The notes under the pieces were generated by a model. The model was not told where the DNA came from. It saw nothing but the letters and a program-made list of their open reading frames with translations, and did no database searches. A program made the translations under genes and the position numbers. A DNA stretch of 9,319 bases, from positions 1 to 9,319 of the forward strand of contig JACQDI010000450.1 in assembly GCA_016201195.1 (NCBI GenBank), written 5' to 3'. Position 1 is the first letter of the stretch, and each line of letters opens with the position of its first letter. The DNA comes from Acidobacteriota bacterium (lineage in GTDB: Bacteria > Acidobacteriota > Terriglobia > Bryobacterales > JACQDG01). Shown here one piece after another: positions 1 through 5,820 of the stretch.

Positions 1-294
1 GCCGACATGTTCCTGCTCACCGAAAGCTCCCGTTCTGCGGCCTACTACGCCGCCTGGGCGCTCCAGGAAAACGCTCCGGAGGCCAAGCTAGCCGTTTCTA
101 TCGCCAAGGCCTACGCCTCCGATGCCTGTCGCGAGGTCGGCAACCGCGGCATCCAGATCCACGGCGGCATGGGCTTCACCTGGGAGAACGATCTGCACCT
201 CTATTACCGGCGCGCCAAAGCTTCCGAGATCGCCTTCGGCGACGCCGCCTTCCACCGCGAGCGCATCGCCCGCCTCGTGGTCGATCGAGTGTGA
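1..294 (+). CDS. Acyl-CoA dehydrogenase, C-terminal part (5' end outside window)
   Basis: The frame is open from base 1 to the TGA at 292-294 and encodes the last 97 residues of an acyl-CoA dehydrogenase. This flavoenzyme family makes the trans-2 double bond in acyl-CoA, the first step of beta-oxidation, and passes electrons to electron-transfer flavoprotein. What is visible is the C-terminal helical domain: an Ala-rich helix, then GNRGIQIHGGMGFTWENDLH, the conserved loop that contacts FAD across the subunit interface, then YYRRAKASEIAFGDA and a closing HRERIARLVVD helix typical of the family C-terminus. The protein therefore looks complete at its 3' end. The base that acts as catalytic Glu in short- and medium-chain enzymes cannot be placed from this fragment, and substrate chain length cannot be read. 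The downstream hydratase/hydroxyacyl-CoA dehydrogenase gene on the same strand supports a fatty-acid degradation setting. Confidence 0.9.
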   Translation, partial: ADMFLLTESSRSAAYYAAWALQENAPEAKLAVSIAKAYASDACREVGNRGIQIHGGMGFTWENDLHLYYRRAKASEIAFGDAAFHRERIARLVVDRV

Positions 295-463
295 GCCGCG
301 GGTTGCGCGTAGGGTACGCCTATGGCTTGCCCCGTCGTGACGGTGTTCGCACTTCATGTAATTTGAATATATGAAATTCAATCATCCAGACCGGACTGCG
401 TCATGATTCGCCGCACCCGGACCCGCAAGCTGCGTGCTGCTGCCGTCCGGTTCGGGCATGTAA
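295..463. other. Intergenic stretch with an AT-rich island; no gene seen
   Basis: No reading frame here resembles a protein. The stretch between the acyl-CoA dehydrogenase stop and the ATPase remnant contains an AT-rich patch at about 355-385 that stands out in the GC-rich surroundings. It could be a promoter region or a scar of older rearrangement. I see no clear -35/-10 pair, terminator hairpin or RNA gene. Confidence 0.4.
363..381. repeat. Small inverted repeat in the AT-rich island
   Basis: TTGAAT at 363-368 and ATTCAA at 376-381 are perfect inverted arms of six bases with a seven-base spacer. The geometry would suit a dimeric regulator site upstream of the gene at 650, but six-base arms in AT-rich DNA can arise by chance and the site is about 270 bases from that start. 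Confidence 0.25.
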
Positions 464-638
464 GTGATTCCGGCCGAAATCAAGTCCGCCCGCACGGGTG
501 GCCGCCGACTTCTTCGACGCACTGCGCTACTGGCGCGAGCTGAGCGGGCGAAGGGCAGGCCCGGCCACGCTCATCTACGGGGGCGACCGACTGTACCGCC
601 AGAGTGGCGTGATCGTGTATCCTTGGTTCGGGCTCTGA
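464..638 (+). pseudogene. 3' remnant of an AAA ATPase/DUF4143-type gene, frameshifted
   Basis: Two frames together rebuild the C-terminus of a DUF4143 (AAA+ ATP-binding) protein. From 464 one frame reads VIPAEIKSART, matching the core EIKS motif of the C-terminal nuclease-like domain. Near 495-498 the match moves to the next frame, which continues VAADFFDALRYWREL, then LIYGGDRLYRQSGVIVYPWF, and ends at TGA 636-638, as these proteins usually end. A single extra G in the GGG at 496-498 explains the shift. Directly upstream is an in-frame TAA (461-463), and no ATPase domain (Walker A or B) or rest of the DUF4143 domain is visible in 295-463. The gene is therefore truncated as well as frameshifted: a fossil of about 55 codons from an accessory gene family. 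The assignment rests on motif recall, not on a search. Confidence 0.72.
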
Positions 639-643
639 GGTGG
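638..643 (+). promoter_or_regulatory. Ribosome binding site for the start at 650
   Basis: AGGTGG ends six bases before the ATG at 650-652, a strong Shine-Dalgarno match at good spacing. It supports 650 as the original start of the hydratase/dehydrogenase gene, rather than the GTG at 837 where the long intact frame begins. It overlaps the stop of the ATPase remnant by one base. Confidence 0.6.
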
Positions 644-649
644 ACACCT

Positions 650-836
650 ATGAGCGACCTGGTCACCCTGACGCAACAGGATGAAATCGGCATTGTCACC
701 ATAGATAACCCTCCGGTAAACGCGCTGAGCCCCGGCGTCCCCGAAGGCATCGGCGCCTGCATCGCCGCAGCCCAGGCCAAGGACTCCATCCGTGCTATCG
801 TACTGATAGGCGCCGGGCGTACCTTCATCGCCGGCG
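650..836 (+). pseudogene. Detached N-terminal fragment of the enoyl-CoA hydratase domain
   Basis: From ATG 650 this frame encodes 62 residues that begin MSDLVTLTQQDEIGIVTIDN and include PPVNALSP and IVLIGAGRTFIAG. This is the first beta-strands and CoA-binding loop of a crotonase-fold hydratase, as at the N-terminus of FadB/FadJ-type proteins. After FIAG the family normally continues ADI and then about 40 further residues to the GGGLE turn. Here the frame instead changes register and the next recognisable residues (AMACHYRVA) lie in another frame at 837. The missing block carries both oxyanion-hole segments and the first catalytic Glu, so hydratase activity should be lost. Translation from 650 would not stop but would run on in the wrong frame as Arg/Pro-rich sequence to 2809. 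A sequencing or assembly error is possible, although the loss of about 120 bases argues for a real deletion. Confidence 0.75.
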
Positions 837-2639
837 GTGGCTATGGCGTGCCACTACCGTGTGGCGGCGCCGGCGGCCCAGGTCGGCCAGCCCGAGGTGA
901 AACTCGGCATCATCCCCGGAGCCGCCGGCACCCAGCGTTTGCCCCGCCTCGCCGGCGTCGCGAAGGCCCTCGAGATGTGCGCCGGCGGCGACCCGGTAAA
1001 GGCCCCCGACGCCCTCGCCTGCGGCCTCATCGACCACGTCATCGAGGGAGATCTCCTCGCCGATGCCATCGCCTTCGCCCGCGAGATCGTCGCGAAACGC
1101 GAACGCCCCCCGAAATCCCGGGAGCGAAACGACAAGCTCGGCGACCCGCAATCGAACGCCGCCATCTTCGCCGCCGCCCGCGCTGCCGCCGCGAAAAAAG
1201 CACGCGGCCTAATGGCGCCGCTCAAAGCCATCGAAGCCGTCGAGGCCGCCACGAGGCTCCCCTTCGACCAAGGCTGCCAGAAGGAAGCCGGGTTGTTCCA
1301 GGAGTGCCTCTTCTCCGACCAGTCGAAAGCGCTCATCCACGTCTTCTTCGGCGAGCGCGCCGTGGCCAAGATCCCCGACCTGCCGAAAGACACACCGGTT
1401 GCCGAGATCCGCCAGGCCGCCGTGGTCGGCGCCGGCACCATGGGCGGCGGCATCACCATGACCTACGCCAACGCCGGCATCCCCGTCATCCTTCGCGAAG
1501 TGTCACAAGAGGCCCTCGACCGCGGCCTGGCCACCATCCGCAGAAACTACGACACCTCCGTGCAGCGCGGCCGCTTCACCCAGGCCTTCGTCGATCAGCG
1601 GCTGGCGCTGATCCGACCCACCCTCAGCTACGAGGGCTTCGACACCGCCGACATCATCGTCGAAGCTGTCTTCGAAGGCATGGAACTCAAGAAGCAGGTC
1701 TTCGCCGAGCTGGACCAAGCCGCCAAGCCCGACGCCATCCTCGCCTCCAATACATCGACTCTCGATATAGACCAGATCGCCTCGGCCACTTCGCGCCCGC
1801 ACCGCGTCATCGGTCATCACTTCTTCAGCCCGGCCAACGTTATGCGCCTGCTCGAGATCGTCCGCGGCAAAGCCACCGCCCCCGGCGTGATCGCCACTTC
1901 TTTGGCTCTGGCCCGCAAGCTGGGCAAGGTCGGGGTGGTGGTGGGCAACTGCCGCGGCTTCGCCGGCAACCGCATGTTTGGTCCCTACCTGCGCGAAGCG
2001 CAGTTCCTGATCGAAGAAGGCGCCCGCGTCGAGGACGTCGACGCCGCACTGTATCAGTTCGGCATGGCCATGGGACCCATGGCCACTTCAGACCTCGCCG
2101 GTCTCGACGTCGGCTGGCGCATCCGCAAGGAATACCGGCACCTCGAGCCGCCCGGCCGCCGCCAGCCCCTGGTCGCCGACCGCCTCTGCGAGATGGGCCG
2201 CTACGGCCAAAAGACCGGCGCCGGTTGGTATCTCTACGGGTCAGGGCGCAAACCGATCTCGGACCCAGAAGTCGATCAGATCATCGAGCAGTGCGCCCGC
2301 GACGCCGGCATTTCGCGCCGCTCCATCACCACCGAAGAGATCGTCGACCGCACCATTTACGCCCTGGTCAACGAAGGCGCGCGCCTCCTCGAGGAAGGCA
2401 TCGCCCTGCGCGCCGTCGACATCGACATCATCTACCTCAACGGCTATGGCTTCCCCGCCTACCGCGGTGGCCCCATGTGGTACGCCGACACCGTCGGGTT
2501 GAAGAAGGTTTACGAGCGCATCTGCGAGTTCGAACAGCAGCACGGCGAGTGTTGGGCCCCGGCTCCGCTGCTCAAACAGCTCGCCGAACAGGGAAAAACA
2601 TTCGCCGGCTTCGACAGCTCCCGCGCCCTATTCGCTTGA
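837..2639 (+). CDS. 3-hydroxyacyl-CoA dehydrogenase with residual enoyl-CoA hydratase domain (FadB/FadJ-like)
   Basis: This 600-codon frame is the main part of a bifunctional beta-oxidation enzyme that hydrates enoyl-CoA and oxidises 3-hydroxyacyl-CoA with NAD. Residues 1-95 are the second half of the hydratase fold, including GQPEVKLGIIPGAAGTQRLP, which holds the second catalytic Glu. A linker follows, then the Rossmann NAD-binding motif GAGTMGGG at residues 198-205. Next come SNTSTLD and HHFFSPANVMRLLEIV, with the catalytic His near residue 328. Two C-terminal helical domains begin with GNCRGFAGNRMFGPYL near 370 and NGYGFPAYRGGPMWYAD near 535. The dehydrogenase half looks intact. The true start was probably ATG 650 and the two parts are now out of frame. 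The GTG at 837 lies inside the crotonase fold and has no good ribosome binding site. The product may be a dehydrogenase-only protein or may not be made. The last 12 bases overlap the convergent oxidoreductase gene. Confidence 0.85.
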   Translation: MAMACHYRVAAPAAQVGQPEVKLGIIPGAAGTQRLPRLAGVAKALEMCAGGDPVKAPDALACGLIDHVIEGDLLADAIAFAREIVAKRERPPKSRERNDKLGDPQSNAAIFAAARAAAAKKARGLMAPLKAIEAVEAATRLPFDQGCQKEAGLFQECLFSDQSKALIHVFFGERAVAKIPDLPKDTPVAEIRQAAVVGAGTMGGGITMTYANAGIPVILREVSQEALDRGLATIRRNYDTSVQRGRFTQAFVDQRLALIRPTLSYEGFDTADIIVEAVFEGMELKKQVFAELDQAAKPDAILASNTSTLDIDQIASATSRPHRVIGHHFFSPANVMRLLEIVRGKATAPGVIATSLALARKLGKVGVVVGNCRGFAGNRMFGPYLREAQFLIEEGARVEDVDAALYQFGMAMGPMATSDLAGLDVGWRIRKEYRHLEPPGRRQPLVADRLCEMGRYGQKTGAGWYLYGSGRKPISDPEVDQIIEQCARDAGISRRSITTEEIVDRTIYALVNEGARLLEEGIALRAVDIDIIYLNGYGFPAYRGGPMWYADTVGLKKVYERICEFEQQHGECWAPAPLLKQLAEQGKTFAGFDSSRALFA

Positions 2640-3635
2640 GATCCGCACCAACTGCTTGCCGATGTTCTTCCCTTGCAACATCCCCAGAAACGCCCGCGGC
2701 GCGTTCTCGATGCCGTCCACAAATTCCTCGCGGTATTTCAGCTTCCCTTCACTCAGCCACTGCCCCAGATCCCGTATCCCCTCCCCGAACCGCGGCGCGT
2801 AATCGGTGATCAGAAACCCGTGCACCTTGGCTCGCTTCACGATCAGCGTCGGGAACCACCGCGGCCCCATCTCCGGCTTCTCCAGGTTGTACTGCGAGAT
2901 TTGCCCGCACACCGAGATCCGCGCGTGCACGTTGATGAGCCGCATCACCGTGTCGGTAACCGCTCCGCCGACGTTATCGAAATATACGTCGATCCCGTTC
3001 GGGCACAGCTCGGCGAGCTTCGCGCCATAGTCCGTGACCGTCTTGTAGTTGAAGCCCGCGTCAAACCCCAGCTCGTGGACGATCCAGTCGACCTTCGCAT
3101 CCGATCCCGCGCTTCCCACCGCCCGGCATCCCTTGATCTTAGCGATCTGCCCCACCAGCGACCCCACCGCCCCCGCCGCGCCTGACACCACCACCGTCTC
3201 CCCCAGCTTCGGATCGCAGATATCGAGCAGCCCGAAGTAAGCCGTCAGCCCCACGTGCCCTAGCACGTTCAACGCCGTGGTCAGCGGCGCCAGCTTCGGA
3301 TCGAGCCTCCGCAGTCCCATCTCGTTCGCCACCGCGTACTGCTGCCAGCCGAACATCCCCACCACGTAATCGCCCGCCTGATACTGATCGCTTCGGGATT
3401 CCATCACTTGCCCCACCGCGCCGCCGACCATCACGTCGCCGACCTGCATCGAGGGCGCGTAGGACTTCACCTCGCTCATCCGGCCCCGCATGTAGGGATC
3501 AACCGAGAGGTAGATCACCCGCGCCAGCACTTCGCCTGCCCCCGGCTTCGGCGCGGCCGTCTCCACAAGCTGGAAGTCCGACTCCTTCGGAAACCCCACC
3601 GGCCTGGCTGCCATCCGGATCTGCTTGTTCATCAT
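2628..3635 (-). CDS. NADP-dependent medium-chain oxidoreductase (alkenal/one reductase, YncB/CurA type)
   Basis: A 335-residue zinc-free member of the medium-chain dehydrogenase/reductase superfamily. The closest named group is the leukotriene B4 dehydrogenase/prostaglandin reductase and curcumin reductase family, which uses NADPH to reduce the double bond of alpha,beta-unsaturated ketones and aldehydes. Visible marks are SVDPYMRGRM at residues 44-53, GDYVVGMFGWQQYAV in the catalytic domain, the nucleotide-binding loop SGAAGAVGS at 151-159, and YREEFVDGIENAPRAFLGML near the end, all typical of the group. No zinc-binding Cys/His cluster is seen. The length matches the family. ATG 3635-3633 overlaps the stop of the DUF885 gene as ATGA, with AGGA eight bases upstream, so translation is probably coupled. 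A second in-frame ATG follows immediately. The 3' end overlaps the convergent hydroxyacyl-CoA dehydrogenase gene by 12 bases. The natural substrate is unknown. Confidence 0.9.
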   Translation of the reverse strand: MMNKQIRMAARPVGFPKESDFQLVETAAPKPGAGEVLARVIYLSVDPYMRGRMSEVKSYAPSMQVGDVMVGGAVGQVMESRSDQYQAGDYVVGMFGWQQYAVANEMGLRRLDPKLAPLTTALNVLGHVGLTAYFGLLDICDPKLGETVVVSGAAGAVGSLVGQIAKIKGCRAVGSAGSDAKVDWIVHELGFDAGFNYKTVTDYGAKLAELCPNGIDVYFDNVGGAVTDTVMRLINVHARISVCGQISQYNLEKPEMGPRWFPTLIVKRAKVHGFLITDYAPRFGEGIRDLGQWLSEGKLKYREEFVDGIENAPRAFLGMLQGKNIGKQLVRISSE

Positions 3636-5359
3636 AAAATCGGTCCTGGATCGTCCGGCAGCAGGATCTTCCGAATCATCTTGATCGGGACCCCGCCCTG
3701 CCGCACGAAATTGCTGTGAAACATCTCCAGGCTGTACGCCGGCCCCTTGGCCTTCTTATAATCCTCCCGCAGCTTGAAGATGGCCAGCTTGCCGAAAGTG
3801 TAGTATAAATAGGTTGGATTGTACGCCCCGCGCCGCGCCTCTTCGTACCCGTTGGCCGGCTCCTGGAATCCCTTTTCCACGAACAGCTTCTGCGACGCCT
3901 CGTCCACCGTCATCCCCTGCGTGTGCAGCTTGATCCCGGCGATGTATCGGCAGTCCCGCAGCAGCGCCTCGCTCAGTTGCGCCAGGCGGATCTTCGGGTC
4001 GCCTCCGCCGTACCCCTCGTCGATCATCATCTGCTCGCTGTAGTGCGCCCAGCCCTCCACGTTGCTGCCGCAGAACGTCAGCTTGCGCGTCTTGGTGGGG
4101 AACTGCTTCACGTACAAGAACTGCACGAAGTGCCCGGGAAACGCCTCGTGGATGGTGATCAGGTTCATCACCGGCCGGTTGTAGAGCCGCAGGTGTTGTT
4201 CCTTGTGCTTTGCATCCCAGTCTTTTTCAACCGGCGTGATGTAGTAGAACGCCTCCGTCGCCTTGGTCTCATACGGCCCCGGCGTATCCATCGAAGCGAA
4301 CGAGCCCGACCGCGCGTAAGGCGGCGTCTCCATCACCGCCGGCCGAACCTCTGAAGGAATGGTGACGATCCTGTGATCCACCACGAACTGGCGGATCCCC
4401 TCCAGCGTCCGCTTTGCCGCCGGGATCAAGTCCTGTTCGGCAGGATGCTCGTTCGAAAGCGACTTCATCACCTCCGCCGGCGGCTTGCCCGGCTGGATCT
4501 TCGCCGCTGTTTCCACAAAGGCCTGGTAGTCCTTCCTCAGGTTCGCCTCCCCGTTCGCCAGCATCCTTTCCAGTGGCAGGTCGATCATCTCGTCATAGAG
4601 CAGCTTCTTCGAGAAATTCTCCGCCCCGATCGCGTACGCCCCTTTCGACCGCGGCAGCAGGTCTTTCTTGAGCCACGCGGCAGCGCCCTCCATCGCCTTG
4701 GCCGCAGCCCCGTTCGCCGCCTCAAACTCCTTCCGCAGGGCGGTGTCGTTCCCCGCCGCCATCTTCGCCCAATCCGCCACCGTCTTTCGAAAGAACCCCA
4801 CCGATCCACCCGCCATGCGAATCGCGAGATCGGTGAACTCCTTCGGCGGATCGCTGAGGTTCGCCTTCATCGCCTCCACCAGCGCCGGGATCCCCTTCAG
4901 ACGCGCCACCACGGACCGCAGGCGCTCGCTAGCCGGCGCGAAGTCCCGCTTGATGAGCCCGTCCACTGCTCCCCCGGGCAGCCCCACATAGAACATGGGA
5001 TTCTTCTTCCAGATCCCCAGCGTCTCCAGGTCCAGCAAGTCCGACCGGATCTGCCCATCGAGAATCTCCGCGTCGACCGCGTCGTCCCCGGCCAGTCCGC
5101 CCGCGCGCAAGTTCGCGAGCCGCGCCAGCAGCCCCTTCAACTCCTCGATGCGCCTGGCGTGCGCCGCCGCCGACCAGTCCTCGATCTTCGTGTCGTACTG
5201 GTGAAACCCCTCCGCCGTCCCCGTGCTGGGACTCCACGCAAACGCCGCGTTGAAGTAGTCCTCCACAAACGCCGCGAACGCCGGTGAAGGCTCCGGCTCC
5301 TTCCGCGCCGTCCCACACCCCGCCAGCAGCAGAATTGACAACCAGAGAGCTTTGCGCAT
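3632..5359 (-). CDS. DUF885 family lipoprotein, putative metallopeptidase
   Basis: A DUF885-family protein. From ATG 5359 it has 575 residues and opens with MRKALWLSILLLAGC, a textbook lipoprotein signal: positive n-region, hydrophobic core, lipobox LAGC with the lipidated Cys at residue 15. An upstream in-frame ATG at 5377 would add six residues before the basic residues, and neither start has a clear Shine-Dalgarno, so 5359 is chosen for the better signal peptide. The family hallmark HEAFPGH is at residues 404-410, with EGWAHY at 435-440. These His and Glu residues are the expected zinc ligands and catalytic Glu of a metallopeptidase-like site. Peptidase activity is inferred from the motif, since most members are uncharacterised. 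The mature protein should be anchored in a membrane and face the periplasm. It is the first gene of a two-gene unit with the oxidoreductase (ATGA overlap). Confidence 0.88.
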   Translation of the reverse strand: MRKALWLSILLLAGCGTARKEPEPSPAFAAFVEDYFNAAFAWSPSTGTAEGFHQYDTKIEDWSAAAHARRIEELKGLLARLANLRAGGLAGDDAVDAEILDGQIRSDLLDLETLGIWKKNPMFYVGLPGGAVDGLIKRDFAPASERLRSVVARLKGIPALVEAMKANLSDPPKEFTDLAIRMAGGSVGFFRKTVADWAKMAAGNDTALRKEFEAANGAAAKAMEGAAAWLKKDLLPRSKGAYAIGAENFSKKLLYDEMIDLPLERMLANGEANLRKDYQAFVETAAKIQPGKPPAEVMKSLSNEHPAEQDLIPAAKRTLEGIRQFVVDHRIVTIPSEVRPAVMETPPYARSGSFASMDTPGPYETKATEAFYYITPVEKDWDAKHKEQHLRLYNRPVMNLITIHEAFPGHFVQFLYVKQFPTKTRKLTFCGSNVEGWAHYSEQMMIDEGYGGGDPKIRLAQLSEALLRDCRYIAGIKLHTQGMTVDEASQKLFVEKGFQEPANGYEEARRGAYNPTYLYYTFGKLAIFKLREDYKKAKGPAYSLEMFHSNFVRQGGVPIKMIRKILLPDDPGPIL

Positions 5360-5400
5360 GAACAGCCAGTCTAGCATTTGTTAAGATGGGGTCTCAGGCT

Positions 5401-5436
5401 CACGCAAAGACGCAAAGGGCGCAAAGCGCGCCAAGA
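5401..5436 (+). repeat. Left inverted-repeat arm, CGCAAAG family
   Basis: The arm begins CACGCAAAGACGCAAAG and is built from short CGCAAAG units (CGCAAAGA, CGCAAAGGG, CGCAAAG, then CGCCAAGA). Bases 5401-5426 are perfectly complementary to 5833-5858. Bases 5427-5428 mismatch, and 5429-5436 pair again with 5823-5830. It occupies the leader of the GxxExxY gene right up to its start codon. Confidence 0.9.
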
Positions 5437-5820
5437 ATGAACGAGAATGAGCTTGCGAAGCAGATTGTCCACTCTGCTTTCACAGTACACAAAGCCCTCG
5501 GCCCGGGCCTATTGGAATCCGTCTATCAAGCTGCTCTTATCTGCGAGCTTAAAAACCGCGGCCTCCGCTCTGTCTGCCAGCAGCCTCTCCCTGTCCGCTA
5601 CGGAAACGTTCGCCTGGATGTCGCCTTCCGCCCTGACCTCGTCGTGGAAGATAAAGTGATAGTAGAAATCAAGTCCGTCGAGACTGTCGCTCCCGTTCAC
5701 AAAATGCAATTGCTAACCTACCTCCGCCTGGCAGACAAGAAGCTCGGCCTCCTGATCAATTTCAACGTCCCCCTAATCAAATACGGAATCACGAGGGTAG
5801 TCAATGGCCTCCCCGAATAG
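5437..5820 (+). CDS. GxxExxY protein (PD-(D/E)XK nuclease-like)
   Basis: A 127-residue protein of the GxxExxY family (TIGR04256/PF13366 type). The naming motif GLLESVY is at residues 24-30, preceded by the usual AAF/SAF-xVHKALGPG helix. The PD-(D/E)XK pattern is readable as PD at 66-67 followed by VEIK at 76-79, with Q91 and Y95 in the next helix and E27 as the upstream acidic residue. This suggests a metal-dependent nuclease fold, but the biological role of the family is unknown. ATG 5437 is chosen because family members begin MNENELA-like; an ATG at 5386 would translate the repeat arm. Shine-Dalgarno match is weak. The gene sits between two inverted repeats and has more A/T at third positions than its neighbours, which suggests acquisition. 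Its last 17 bases overlap the 5804 start of the VOC gene. Confidence 0.88.
   Translation: MNENELAKQIVHSAFTVHKALGPGLLESVYQAALICELKNRGLRSVCQQPLPVRYGNVRLDVAFRPDLVVEDKVIVEIKSVETVAPVHKMQLLTYLRLADKKLGLLINFNVPLIKYGITRVVNGLPE

Noticed and set aside
2066..2084. Perfect palindrome GGCCATGGG-A-CCCATGGCC
   Set aside because: It encodes the conserved AMGPMA stretch of the dehydrogenase C-terminal domain and is explained by coding sequence.
464..2809. Very long plus-strand open frame of 781 codons
   Set aside because: Only 464-497 and 650-836 are in real coding frames. The rest is Arg/Pro/His-rich shadow translation of the dehydrogenase gene, kept open by high GC.
4373..5287. 304-codon plus-strand frame opposite the DUF885 gene
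   Set aside because: Arg/His/Leu-rich antisense shadow with no motifs. The minus-strand DUF885 reading has a lipobox and metal-site motifs.
5335..5340. TTGACA resembling a -35 box
   Set aside because: No -10 element at 16-18 bases on the plus strand, and it lies inside the signal-peptide codons of the minus-strand lipoprotein.
5401..5436. CRISPR-like short repeat units (CGCAAAG)
   Set aside because: Units are 7-10 bases and directly adjacent, with no unique spacers and no cas genes. It is a repeat arm, not a CRISPR array.
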